Shown here: positions 18,199 through 37,315 of the stretch, piece after piece
Numbering within the stretch: the stretch's first letter is position 1
Layout: every line of letters begins with the position of its first letter
DNA from: Ramlibacter rhizophilus
GTDB taxonomy: Bacteria; Pseudomonadota; Gammaproteobacteria; Burkholderiales; Burkholderiaceae_C
DNA length: 64,000 nucleotides
Assembly: GCF_004681965.1 (NCBI RefSeq)
Contig: NZ_SMLL01000003.1
Location: 558,001 to 622,000 of the forward strand
Reading direction: 5' to 3'
Program-made: the position numbers and the translations under genes
The notes under the pieces: generated by a model
What the model saw: only the letters and a program-made list of their open reading frames with translations
What the model was told of the DNA's origin: nothing
Database searches by the model: none

Positions 18199-21168
18199 AT
18201 GTTGCTGACTAAAAAATCGGGCAGCGCTTCCGGCGGCGCGCGTTCGCCCTTCGTCCACAGCCTCCAGCGCGGCCTGGCGCACGCGCTGCCCACCATGGAC
18301 CGTCGCGGCTTCCTACGCCGCTCGGGCATCGGGGTGGGCGTGGGCCTCGCCGCGGGCAGCCTCACGCTGGTGAAGAAAGCCCAGGCGGCGCAGAACGCCC
18401 CGGCCATCGGCCAGGGCAAGATCGAGGTCAAGCGCACCGTCTGCACCCACTGCTCGGTGGGCTGCGCGGTCGATGCCGTCGTCGAGAACGGCGTCTGGGT
18501 GCGCCAGGAGCCGGTGTTCGACTCGCCCATCAACCTGGGCGCGCACTGTGCCAAGGGCGCGGCGCTGCGCGAGCACGGCCACGGCGAGTACCGCCTGCGC
18601 TATCCCATGAAGCTGGTGGACGGCAAGTACCAGCGCATCAGCTGGGACCAGGCCTACAACGAGATCAGCGCCAAGATGCTGGAGCTGCGCAAGGCGAGCG
18701 GCCCGGACTCCATCTACTGGATCGGTTCGTCCAAGCACAACAACGAGCAGGCGTACCTGATGCGCAAGTTCGTGAGCCTCTGGGGCAGCAACAACTGCGA
18801 CCACCAGGCGCGCATCTGCCACTCCACCACGGTCGCCGGCGTCGCCAACACCTGGGGTTATGGCGCCATGACCAATTCGTACAACGACATGCAGAACAGC
18901 AAGTGCGCGTTGTACATCGGCTCCAACGCCGCCGAGGCGCACCCGGTCTCCATGCTGCACATGCTCCACGCCAAGGAGAACGGCTGCAAGATGATCGTGG
19001 TGGACCCGCGCTTCACGCGCACCGCGGCCAAGGCCGACGAGTACGTGCGCATCCGCTCGGGCAGCGACATCCCCTTCCTGTTCGGGCTGATGCACCACAT
19101 CTTCAAGAACGGCTGGGAAGACCAGAAGTACATCAACGACCGCGTCTGGGGCATGGACAAGGTGCGCCAGGAGGTCATGACCAAGTGGACGCCGGACAAG
19201 GTCGAGGAGGCCTGCGGCGTCTCCGAGGCCCAGATGGCCAAGGTGGCCGAGATGATGGCCAAGAACCGGCCCTCGACCATCGTCTGGTGCATGGGCCAGA
19301 CGCAGCACACCATCGGCAACGCCATGGTGCGCGCCTCCTGCCTGCTGCAGCTCGCGCTGGGCAACATCGGCGTCTCCGGCGGCGGTGCCAACATCTTCCG
19401 CGGCCACGACAACGTGCAGGGCGCCACCGACGTGGGCCCCAACCCCGACTCGCTGCCCGGCTACTACGGCATCGCCGAAGGCTCCTGGAAGCACTTCGCC
19501 ACCGTCTGGGGCGTGGACTTCGACTGGATCAAGAACCGCTTCGCCAGCCCCGCGATGCTCACCAAGCCGGGCATCACGGTCTCGCGCTGGATCGACGGCG
19601 TGCTCGAGAAGAACGAGAACATCGACCAGGACCCCAACCTGCGCGGCGTGGTCTTCTGGGGCCACGCGCCGAACTCGCAGACCCGCGGCCTGGAGATGAA
19701 GCAGGCCATGGACAAGTTGGACCTGCTAGTGGTGGTGGACCCCTACCCCTCGGCGACCGCCGCCATGGCGGCCATGCCGGGCCGGGCCGAGGACCGCAAC
19801 CCCAACCGCGCGGTGTACCTGCTGCCCGCGGCCACGCAGTTCGAGACCTCGGGCTCGTGCACGGCGTCCAACCGCTCCATCCAGTGGCGCGAGAAGGTCA
19901 TCGATCCGCTGTGGGAAAGCCGCAGCGACCACATGATCATGTACCAGCTGGCGCAGAAGCTCGGCTTCGGCAACGAGCTGGTCAAGAACTACAAGATGCA
20001 GAAGGTCAAGGGCCTGGACGAGCCCGTGCCCGAGGACATCCTGCGCGAGATCAACCGCTCCGTCTGGACCATCGGCTACACCGGCCAGAGCCCCGAGCGC
20101 CTGAAGGCGCACATGAAGAACATGCACGTGTTCGACGTCAAGTCGCTCAAGGCCAAGGGCGGCAAGGACAAGGACACGGGCTACGACCTCACCGGCGACT
20201 ACTTCGGCCTGCCCTGGCCGTCGTTCGGCACGCCGGAGATGAAGCACCCGGGCACGCCCAACCTGTACGACCCGAGCAAGCACGTCATGGACGGCGGCGG
20301 CAACTTCCGCGCCAACTTCGGCGTCGAGCGTGACGGCGAGAGCCTGCTCGCGGCCGACGGCTCGCACTCGGTCGGCGCGGACATCACTACCGGCTATCCC
20401 GAGTTCGACCACGTCCTGCTCAAGAAGCTGGGCTGGTGGGGCGAGCTGACCGAGGCCGAGCAGAAGGCCGCCGAGGGCAAGAACTGGAAGACCGACCTGT
20501 CCGGCGGCATCCAGCGCGTGGTCATGAAGAACCATGGCTGCCACCCCTTCGGCAACGCCAAGGCACGGGCGGTGGTCTGGAACTTCCCGGACGCCATCCC
20601 GCAGCACCGCGAGGCCCTCTACAGCACCCGGCCCGACCTGGTCGCCAAGTACCCCTCGCACGACGACAAGAAGGCCTTCTGGCGCCTGCCCACGCTGTAC
20701 AAGTCCGTGCAGCAGAAGAACCTGCAGGACAAGGTGCACGAGAAGTTCCCGCTGATCCTCACCTCCGGCCGCCTGGTCGAATACGAGGGCGGCGGCGAGG
20801 AGACGCGCTCGAACCCCTGGCTGGCCGAACTGCAGCAGGAAGCCTTCGTGGAACTCAACCCCAAGGCCGCGGCCGACCGGGGCATCCGCAACGGCGACCG
20901 TGTCTGGCTCACCACGCCCACCGGCGCGCGCCTGAACGTGCAGGCCCAGGTGACCGAGCGTGTGGGGCCCGACACCGCCTTCATGCCCTTCCACTTCTCC
21001 GGCCGCTGGCAGGGACAGGACATGCTGGCCTACTACCCCAAGGGGGCCTACCCCGTGGTGCGCGGCGAGGCGGTCAACACGGCCACCACCTACGGTTATG
21101 ACAGCGTGACGATGATGCAGGAGACCAAGACCACCGTCTGCAACATCGAGCGCGCCACGACGGCATAA
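18199..21168 (+). CDS. Periplasmic formate dehydrogenase, molybdenum alpha subunit
   Basis: 989 residues. A twin-arginine signal (MDRRGFLRRSG, then a hydrophobic stretch ending AQAA) directs folded export. The mature part starts with a 4Fe-4S site (CTHCSVGC, distal Cys in HCAKGAALREH) and the molybdopterin-binding domains. Aligned by eye with E. coli FdnG (QARVUHG), the Mo ligand position is the Cys in QARICHSTT, so no selenocysteine machinery is needed. The C-terminal cofactor-cap domain contains LILTSGRLVEYEGGGEETRSN. GGGAG precedes the ATG. It oxidises formate in the periplasm and hands electrons to the beta and gamma subunits encoded next. Confidence 0.96.
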   Translation: MLLTKKSGSASGGARSPFVHSLQRGLAHALPTMDRRGFLRRSGIGVGVGLAAGSLTLVKKAQAAQNAPAIGQGKIEVKRTVCTHCSVGCAVDAVVENGVWVRQEPVFDSPINLGAHCAKGAALREHGHGEYRLRYPMKLVDGKYQRISWDQAYNEISAKMLELRKASGPDSIYWIGSSKHNNEQAYLMRKFVSLWGSNNCDHQARICHSTTVAGVANTWGYGAMTNSYNDMQNSKCALYIGSNAAEAHPVSMLHMLHAKENGCKMIVVDPRFTRTAAKADEYVRIRSGSDIPFLFGLMHHIFKNGWEDQKYINDRVWGMDKVRQEVMTKWTPDKVEEACGVSEAQMAKVAEMMAKNRPSTIVWCMGQTQHTIGNAMVRASCLLQLALGNIGVSGGGANIFRGHDNVQGATDVGPNPDSLPGYYGIAEGSWKHFATVWGVDFDWIKNRFASPAMLTKPGITVSRWIDGVLEKNENIDQDPNLRGVVFWGHAPNSQTRGLEMKQAMDKLDLLVVVDPYPSATAAMAAMPGRAEDRNPNRAVYLLPAATQFETSGSCTASNRSIQWREKVIDPLWESRSDHMIMYQLAQKLGFGNELVKNYKMQKVKGLDEPVPEDILREINRSVWTIGYTGQSPERLKAHMKNMHVFDVKSLKAKGGKDKDTGYDLTGDYFGLPWPSFGTPEMKHPGTPNLYDPSKHVMDGGGNFRANFGVERDGESLLAADGSHSVGADITTGYPEFDHVLLKKLGWWGELTEAEQKAAEGKNWKTDLSGGIQRVVMKNHGCHPFGNAKARAVVWNFPDAIPQHREALYSTRPDLVAKYPSHDDKKAFWRLPTLYKSVQQKNLQDKVHEKFPLILTSGRLVEYEGGGEETRSNPWLAELQQEAFVELNPKAAADRGIRNGDRVWLTTPTGARLNVQAQVTERVGPDTAFMPFHFSGRWQGQDMLAYYPKGAYPVVRGEAVNTATTYGYDSVTMMQETKTTVCNIERATTA

Positions 21169-21179
21169 GGAGAGCGAAC

Positions 21180-21794
21180 ATGGCACGAATGAAATTTGTT
21201 TGCGACTCCGAGCGCTGCATCGAGTGCAACAGCTGCGTCACCGCCTGCAAGAACGAGCACGAGGTGCCCTGGGGCGTGAACCGCCGCCGCGTCGTCACCC
21301 TCAATGACGGCGTGCCCGGCGAGCGCTCCATCTCCGTGGCCTGCATGCACTGCTCGGACGCCCCCTGCATGGCGGTGTGCCCGGTCAACTGCTTCTACCG
21401 CACGGAAGAAGGCGTGGTGCTGCACGACAAGGACGTGTGCATCGGCTGTGGCTACTGCAGCTACGCCTGCCCCTTCGGCGCACCGCAGTTCCCCTCGGCC
21501 GGCACCTTCGGCGTGCGCGGAAAGATGGACAAGTGCACCTTCTGCGCCGGCGGCCCCGAGGCCAACGGATCGCAGGCCGAGTTCGAGAAGTACGGGCGCA
21601 ACCGCCTGGCCGAAGGCAAGCTTCCGGCCTGCGCCGAGATGTGCTCCACCAAGGCCCTCCTGGCCGGTGACGGCGACATGGTCGCCGACATCTTCCGCAA
21701 CCGCGTGCTGGCACGCGGCAAGGGCGCCGAGGTCTGGGGCTGGGGCACCGCCTACGGCTCGCAGCAGGCCGGTCAACCGAAAGGAAAGTCATGA
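21180..21794 (+). CDS. Formate dehydrogenase beta subunit, four 4Fe-4S ferredoxin
   Basis: 204 residues containing cysteine motifs for four 4Fe-4S clusters: CIECNSCVTACKNEH, CMHCSDAPCMAVCP, CIGCGYCSYACPFG and CTFC...CAEMCSTKAL. This is the usual DmsB/FdhB-type electron wire from the alpha subunit to the membrane. Unlike E. coli FdnH it lacks a C-terminal membrane anchor, so it would rest on the gamma subunit. It has no signal peptide of its own, so it presumably travels with the Tat-exported alpha subunit. GGAG is placed well before the ATG, and the stop overlaps the next start by four bases. Confidence 0.94.
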   Translation: MARMKFVCDSERCIECNSCVTACKNEHEVPWGVNRRRVVTLNDGVPGERSISVACMHCSDAPCMAVCPVNCFYRTEEGVVLHDKDVCIGCGYCSYACPFGAPQFPSAGTFGVRGKMDKCTFCAGGPEANGSQAEFEKYGRNRLAEGKLPACAEMCSTKALLAGDGDMVADIFRNRVLARGKGAEVWGWGTAYGSQQAGQPKGKS

Positions 21795-22024
21795 TCGCGC
21801 GCGTCCTCATCGCCACCTTCGCGCTTGCGGCCCTGGCGGGCTGCGCCGACCGCGAACAGACCGCCACCGGGGTCAAGAGCGACCAGCCTTCCTTCGCCGG
21901 CACGGGCGCTCCAGCCCCCTACGCCCTGGCCGACTGGAAGCAGGGCGACAAGGCCAGCTGGGAACAGCAGCTGCGCGCCCGCACGCAAAGGCAGAACGAA
22001 TATGTCCGTGTCAACCAGCAGTGA
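21791..22024 (+). CDS. Small lipoprotein in the formate dehydrogenase operon
   Basis: A 77-residue protein with a lipoprotein signal (LIATFALAALAGC). The mature part of about 58 residues is polar and ends with a predicted helix rich in Gln and Arg. The start overlaps the beta-subunit stop (ATGA), and the end overlaps the gamma gene by 23 nt, so it is made together with the enzyme. I do not recognise a named family. Periplasmic membrane attachment beside the enzyme is the likeliest location. Confidence 0.8.
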   Translation: MIARVLIATFALAALAGCADREQTATGVKSDQPSFAGTGAPAPYALADWKQGDKASWEQQLRARTQRQNEYVRVNQQ

Positions 22025-23219
22025 GCGTGGCCGCATGCTGCGGGGCCTGGCGGCCTCGCTGCTGATGTGCGTGGGCCTGGTGGCCGGCGTCTCGGCGCAG
22101 ACCGTGCGTCCGGCCGACGAGGCGCCGCCCGCCGCCGCCCCGGCCCAGCCCGGGCCGGGCGGCATCCGCAGCCAGAACATCTTCGACGTGAAGCCCGATG
22201 CCGACCAGCAGAAGGGCTACATGGAGCAGAACAACGCCCAGCGCAACCAGGTCCAGCCTGGCAACAACGCCCCCATGTGGCGGGCCGTGGGTGACGGCGT
22301 GGCCGGCTACAGCAGCCTGCCGGTCTCGCAGGCGCCCGAGGCGGGCGTGCTGATCCAGCGCCAGGTGCAATACCCGGGCTCGCGCCTGACCACGGCCGGC
22401 GAGGCCTGGCGGCAGGTGCGCAACAGCTGGATCGTGCCCTATGGCGGCGCGCTCCTGCTGATCATGCTGGGCGCGCTGGCGATCTTCTACTTCACCAAGG
22501 GCTCCATGGGTTCGGCACAAGGCGGCGGCCGGCGCATCGAACGCTTCACGCCGTTCGAACGCTCGGCTCACTGGGCCAACGCCATTGCCTTCGTGCTGCT
22601 GGCCGTCTCCGGGATCATCATGGCCTTCGGCCGGTTCTTCCTGCAGCCGGTGATCGGCACCACGCTCTTCGGCTGGCTGACCTACGCGCTCAAGAACGTC
22701 CACAACTTCGTGGGGCCGCTCTTCGTGGTGTCGGTGGTCATCGTGTTCTTCACCTTCGTGAAGGACAACCTGCCGCAGCGCGGGGACCTGCGCTGGATGC
22801 TCAAGGCCGGCGGCGTGTTCAGCAAGCACGAGGTGCCCTCGCACCGCTTCAATGCGGGCGAGAAGGTGGTGTTCTGGGGAGGCGTGTTCTTCCTGGGTGC
22901 CATCGTCGCCGGGTCCGGGCTGGTGCTGAACATGCTGATCCCGGGCCTCCTGTACGACCGGGGCACCATGCAGGTGGCGCACATGATCCACGCCGTCGCG
23001 GCCGTGCTCATGATGACCATGTTCCTGCTGCACATCTACATGGGCACCATCGGCATGCGCGGCGCCTACAAGGCCATGCGCACCGGCTACGTGGACGAGG
23101 CCTGGGCGCACGAGCACCACGAGTACTGGGCCGAGGACATCAAGTCCGGCAAGATCCCTGCGCAGCGCAGCAAGCCCGCCGGCGTGACGGCGCCCCCGGC
23201 CGACGTGCGGCCCGCCTGA
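22002..23219 (+). CDS. Formate dehydrogenase gamma subunit, cytochrome b556
   Basis: 405 residues with a cleavable-looking signal (LAASLLMCVGLVAGVSAQ), a periplasmic segment of about 100 residues, and then five hydrophobic helices. Histidines expected to bind two b-type hemes lie in RSAHWANAIAF, KNVHNFVGP and the last helices (AHMIHAV, LLHIYMG). The protein anchors the alpha-beta module and passes electrons to the quinone pool. I used the ATG at 22002, inside the lipoprotein gene. A second ATG at 22035 would leave a shorter but still complete signal peptide, and neither has a strong ribosome site. Confidence 0.92.
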   Translation: MSVSTSSERGRMLRGLAASLLMCVGLVAGVSAQTVRPADEAPPAAAPAQPGPGGIRSQNIFDVKPDADQQKGYMEQNNAQRNQVQPGNNAPMWRAVGDGVAGYSSLPVSQAPEAGVLIQRQVQYPGSRLTTAGEAWRQVRNSWIVPYGGALLLIMLGALAIFYFTKGSMGSAQGGGRRIERFTPFERSAHWANAIAFVLLAVSGIIMAFGRFFLQPVIGTTLFGWLTYALKNVHNFVGPLFVVSVVIVFFTFVKDNLPQRGDLRWMLKAGGVFSKHEVPSHRFNAGEKVVFWGGVFFLGAIVAGSGLVLNMLIPGLLYDRGTMQVAHMIHAVAAVLMMTMFLLHIYMGTIGMRGAYKAMRTGYVDEAWAHEHHEYWAEDIKSGKIPAQRSKPAGVTAPPADVRPA

Positions 23220-23233
23220 CTGGAAGACCCGCG

Positions 23234-23698
23234 ATGAAGAACCTGACCCTGTCCCTCCTCCTCGGCCTGCTCGCCCCCGTGGCCCTGGCCAAGCTGCCGG
23301 CCCCCGTGCTGGACGACGCCGCCAAGGCCAAGGCCGAGGAAGCCAAGGCCAAGACGGCCTGGCAGTCCAAGGTCGATGCCTTCCAGCTGTGCAAGGCGCA
23401 GGACCGCGCCGTGGCCAATGCGCGCAAGTCCGGCAATGGCGCGAAGCAGGCCCCCGCGGCGGCGGGTTCGGCGAACGGCACCGCGCCCACCGCAGCCGCT
23501 GGCGCGGCGCCCGCGGTGCCGACGCCGGTGTCCTCGCCCATGGCGGCCGTGGCCTGCATGGACCCGGGGCCCTTCGCCTACACGCCTCCGGCGCAAAAGC
23601 CGCTGGAGGCCTCGGGGGCCCACTCGCCCACCGGCACCGCGATCAGCCCGCCCAGCACCAAGCAGCCCGCCGCGGCGACGCCCGACAAGAAGTCCTGA
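23234..23698 (+). CDS. Secreted Ala/Pro-rich protein of unknown function in the FDH operon
   Basis: 154 residues with a clear signal peptide (MKNLTLSLLLGLLAPVALA). The mature part starts with a Lys/Ala-rich predicted helix containing one Cys (QLCKAQD). A low-complexity Ala/Pro/Thr region follows, with a second Cys in VACMDPGPF. The two cysteines could form a disulfide in the periplasm. It follows the gamma gene by 14 nt and precedes a terminator-like hairpin, so it is the last gene of the operon. I do not recognise the family. Confidence 0.75.
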   Translation: MKNLTLSLLLGLLAPVALAKLPAPVLDDAAKAKAEEAKAKTAWQSKVDAFQLCKAQDRAVANARKSGNGAKQAPAAAGSANGTAPTAAAGAAPAVPTPVSSPMAAVACMDPGPFAYTPPAQKPLEASGAHSPTGTAISPPSTKQPAAATPDKKS

Positions 23699-23724
23699 GG
23701 CTGGCCCAGCCAGCCCTCGAACCG

Positions 23725-23763
23725 GGCCCCGGCGCCGCGGCTTGCCGCGGGTCGGGGCCTTTG
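23725..23763 (+). terminator. Terminator-like hairpin after the periplasmic FDH operon
   Basis: A long GC stem is formed by GGCCCC with GGGGCC and an inner CCGCGG with CCGCGG, closing a four-base loop and followed by TTT. The short T-run makes it weaker than a classical intrinsic terminator. It separates the operon from fdhD. A second perfect hairpin (CCGCGCG/CGCGCGG) lies just downstream at 23774-23794. Confidence 0.6.
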
Positions 23764-23796
23764 CACGTCCTGCCCGCGCGCTGTGAACGCGCGGCC

Positions 23797-23802
23797 TACA
23801 CT
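23797..23802 (+). promoter_or_regulatory. Putative -10 box of a leaderless fdhD transcript
   Basis: TACACT stands eight bases before the fdhD ATG, with no Shine-Dalgarno sequence between. Transcription would start within a few bases of the start codon. No convincing -35 box is visible. Confidence 0.4.
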
Positions 23803-23810
23803 CGCCTGCC

Positions 23811-24665
23811 ATGTCCCTGCCCCACCTGACCGAAGCCCGCGCCGACCTCGTCCGCGAGGTCGAGGTGACCGACGAGCACGGCGTGCGGCAGACCCTGCAG
23901 ATTCCCGCCGAGCGTGACCTCACGGTGTACGTGGACCGGCGTGAGCTGGTCACCCTCATGACGCTGGGCGCGCGGCCGGAATGGCTGGTGCTGGGATACC
24001 TGCGCAACCAGCGACTGGTGCGCTCACCCGAGGAGGTGGAGTCCATCACGGTGGACTGGGAGGTGGGCGCCGCGGCCGTGCGCACCCGCAGCGGCATCGA
24101 GCGCATCGAGGAGCGCACCGCCAAGCGCGTGGTCACCACCGGCTGCGGCCAGGGCAGCGTGTTCGGCGGCCTGATGGACGAGGTGAACGCGCTCGCGCTG
24201 CCCGAGGCACGCCTCGCGCAGGGGCAGCTCTATGCCATCGTCAACGCCATCCGCCTCCAGGAGAGCACCTACAAGTCGGCCGGCTCGGTGCATGGCTGCG
24301 CGTTGTTCCGGGGTCCGGAGATGCTGGTCTTCGTGGAAGACGTGGGCCGCCACAACGCCATCGACACCATCGCCGGCTGGATGTGGATGCACGGCGTGAG
24401 CACCGATCATGCCCGGCCCGACGAGCCTTTCGTCTTCTACACCACCGGCCGGCTCACCAGCGAGATGGTCATCAAGTCGGCGCAGATGGGCGTGGCCCTG
24501 GTCGTCTCGCGCAGCGGCATCACGCAGATGGGCCATGCCATTGCGGCCCAGATCGGCCTGTGCGCCATCGGGCGCGCGACCAACCGGCACTTCTACTGCT
24601 ACACCGCGCCCGAGCGGCTGCTGTGGCAGCCGGAGCTGGCCTCGGCGCCGCGGCAGGCGGGCTGA
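23811..24665 (+). CDS. fdhD: Formate dehydrogenase accessory sulfurtransferase FdhD
   Basis: 284 residues, the usual FdhD length, with the conserved blocks TTGCGQGS, EDVGRHNAID and FYTTGRLTSEMV. FdhD moves sulfur from the cysteine desulfurase IscS to the molybdenum cofactor before it enters formate dehydrogenase. E. coli FdhD has a CxxC-type pair at the active loop. Here only one cysteine is present in that loop, as I read it. Both dehydrogenases of this region should depend on it. It follows the FDH operon but is separated from it by a hairpin and has its own promoter-like box. Confidence 0.95.
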   Translation: MSLPHLTEARADLVREVEVTDEHGVRQTLQIPAERDLTVYVDRRELVTLMTLGARPEWLVLGYLRNQRLVRSPEEVESITVDWEVGAAAVRTRSGIERIEERTAKRVVTTGCGQGSVFGGLMDEVNALALPEARLAQGQLYAIVNAIRLQESTYKSAGSVHGCALFRGPEMLVFVEDVGRHNAIDTIAGWMWMHGVSTDHARPDEPFVFYTTGRLTSEMVIKSAQMGVALVVSRSGITQMGHAIAAQIGLCAIGRATNRHFYCYTAPERLLWQPELASAPRQAG

Positions 24666-24747
24666 AGCCCGCGGCAGGCCTGGTCAAGGATCTTTCCAGC
24701 GTCGCCTCTCGTCGCGCCGATGCCGAAGCGACGCGGCGAAAAAGCCC

Positions 24748-25788
24748 TTAGTCGATGCGCCTGAACCAGCGCACCGACAGCCCCACGGCCGCCAACGTGA
24801 GCAGCGCCGCCAGCAAGGCCAGCACCGCGGTGATCTCCGTCTCGCGCATCTCCACCTGCGCGCGCGTGCCCAGGCCCTGGTACACCTCACGCAGCCTGTC
24901 GGCCGTTCCGGCGTGCTGGTAGATGCCGCCGGTGATGCGGGCCACCTCGCGGAGCGTGGGCTCGTCCAGGCGCAGGTAGATGGCCATGCCTTCGGGGTGG
25001 GTGCCTTCGCCATCGGCGGTGCCCAGCCCGATCACGTCGATGCGCACGCCGCGCTCGGCGGCCATCTTCGCGGCTTCCAGCGTGTCCACGCCCGTGGTGC
25101 GGCGGCCGTCGCTCAGCAGGATGATCGCGGCCGACTTGTACGAGCCGGGCGCCACGGGCGTGATGCTCTTGGGGGCGACCTTCGGCTTCTCGTCCAGGCT
25201 GCGCGCCGCAGCGCGCTGGCTGCCGAAGGTCATCTCGCCGACGTCCAGGCCGTGGTCCGGGAACAGCTCGGCCAGGCTCACCACGATGGCGTTGCCCACC
25301 GCGGTGGCGGTCTGCATCTGGAAGCTGTCGATGGCTTCGGCCAGCACGGCGCGGTCGAGCGTGGGACGCTGGGCCACCTGCGCGGTGCCGGCGAAGGTGA
25401 CGATGCCGACCTCGATGTCGCGCGGCAGCTCACGCAGGAACTGCCGGGCCGCGGCCTGCGCAGCCACCATCCGGCTCGGCTCCACGTCGCGCACGCGCAT
25501 GCTGAGCGACACGTCCATGGCCAGGATGAGGGTGGTGCGCGCCCAGGGCAAGGGGATGCGCGAGACCGGCCGGGCTGCCGCGACCAGCAGGGCCGCGCAG
25601 GCCAGCAGCAGCAGCAGCGGTGGCATGTGGCGGCGCCAGCTCGGCCTGTCCAGCGCCGCCCGCACCGTCGCAAGGCTGCTCAAGCGCACGGCCGCCCGCC
25701 TGCGCCGGCGCAGCAGCCAGGCGTAGAGCAGGGGCAGTACGGGCAGCGCCAGTAGCAGCCAGAGGAAGTCGGGCCAAAGGAAAGACAT
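24748..25788 (-). CDS. VWA-domain membrane protein (BatA-like)
   Basis: 346 residues. Two N-terminal hydrophobic segments (FLWLLLALPVLPLLYAWLL and PPLLLLLACAALLVAAA) come first. A von Willebrand A domain starts at LILAMDVSLSMRV, whose DxSxS is the metal-ion adhesion motif, and contains AIILLSDGRRTTG. A C-terminal membrane helix ends the protein. This is the layout of Bat-type proteins, which usually occur in MoxR-associated operons. I chose the ATG giving MSFLWPDFLW rather than the long open frame upstream, because the protein signature starts there. Here it stands alone, with no MoxR or DUF58 gene beside it, and the NRPS-PKS pair begins on the other side of a 0.5-kb gap. Confidence 0.88.
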   Translation of the reverse strand: MSFLWPDFLWLLLALPVLPLLYAWLLRRRRRAAVRLSSLATVRAALDRPSWRRHMPPLLLLLACAALLVAAARPVSRIPLPWARTTLILAMDVSLSMRVRDVEPSRMVAAQAAARQFLRELPRDIEVGIVTFAGTAQVAQRPTLDRAVLAEAIDSFQMQTATAVGNAIVVSLAELFPDHGLDVGEMTFGSQRAAARSLDEKPKVAPKSITPVAPGSYKSAAIILLSDGRRTTGVDTLEAAKMAAERGVRIDVIGLGTADGEGTHPEGMAIYLRLDEPTLREVARITGGIYQHAGTADRLREVYQGLGTRAQVEMRETEITAVLALLAALLTLAAVGLSVRWFRRID

Positions 25789-26289
25789 GGGCGCGGGTTG
25801 TCGTTGACGCCCCATCGTGGGAGGCCGTGGGTGACTTGGCAATCCCGGCGCGAAATCACGCCTGCGTCGCGGCGCGCAGACGGTGCGCCGGCGCCACCAT
25901 GGGCCCGCGGTGTAGGTAAGTGCCGCATCCTTCTGTAATCGCCCCCGTTGCGCGGCCGAGCCAGGCTTTGCGGGCCCCACGAGGCTCGACAGAAGTAGCA
26001 AGATGAGCCTTGACCGCGCGGAATTCGACCACTGCGCGGACGCTCGAGATTTCGACACGCGATGACCTGTACCCCTTGCTTCATCACCGCCGAACCGGCC
26101 TTCATACGAGCGGCGGCGCATCGTGTCCATAGCTCTTTGGGGCTGTGCAGTCCCCGCCTGCCGCGCGCGTCCAATCGGGTGCGGCTTCCACTTCCGAATT
26201 CCCGCGAGACCGACCGCCGGGCTGCCGCACCCGGCACGCCTGGCAATGGATTTTTCTCACCGGTGAATCATTCTTTTGCGAGACCCTGA
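25789..26289. other. 501-bp intergenic region upstream of the NRPS-PKS genes
   Basis: No open frame here has protein-like composition or family motifs. The last 40 bases are clearly more AT-rich than the surroundings and contain a perfect ten-base palindrome, TCACCGGTGA, at 26257-26266, which could be an operator. I see no convincing promoter and no strong ribosome site before the NRPS start. The region must nevertheless drive both the VWA gene and the NRPS gene, since they diverge from it. Confidence 0.5.
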
Positions 26290-30855
<4,566 letters not shown>

Positions 30856-30880
30856 GACGACCAGGGAGGACGACAACAAG

Positions 30881-37234
<6,354 letters not shown>

Positions 37235-37315
37235 CCGGATCGGGCCTGTGTGATGGCGGCGGGCCAATGTCCCAGCAGGTGAGGTCCGCACCCGGTCTGC
37301 GGTATGGTCCGCCGC

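Noticed and set aside
18790-18860. Possible selenocysteine codon in the formate dehydrogenase alpha subunit
   Set aside because: The codon at the active-site position is TGC (Cys), with no in-frame TGA in the gene. The soluble enzyme also uses Cys.
25680-26289. Open frames in the gap between the VWA and NRPS genes (188 codons minus, 75 codons plus)
   Set aside because: No motif, ribosome site or protein-like composition. The minus frame mostly overlaps the VWA gene's beginning in another frame.
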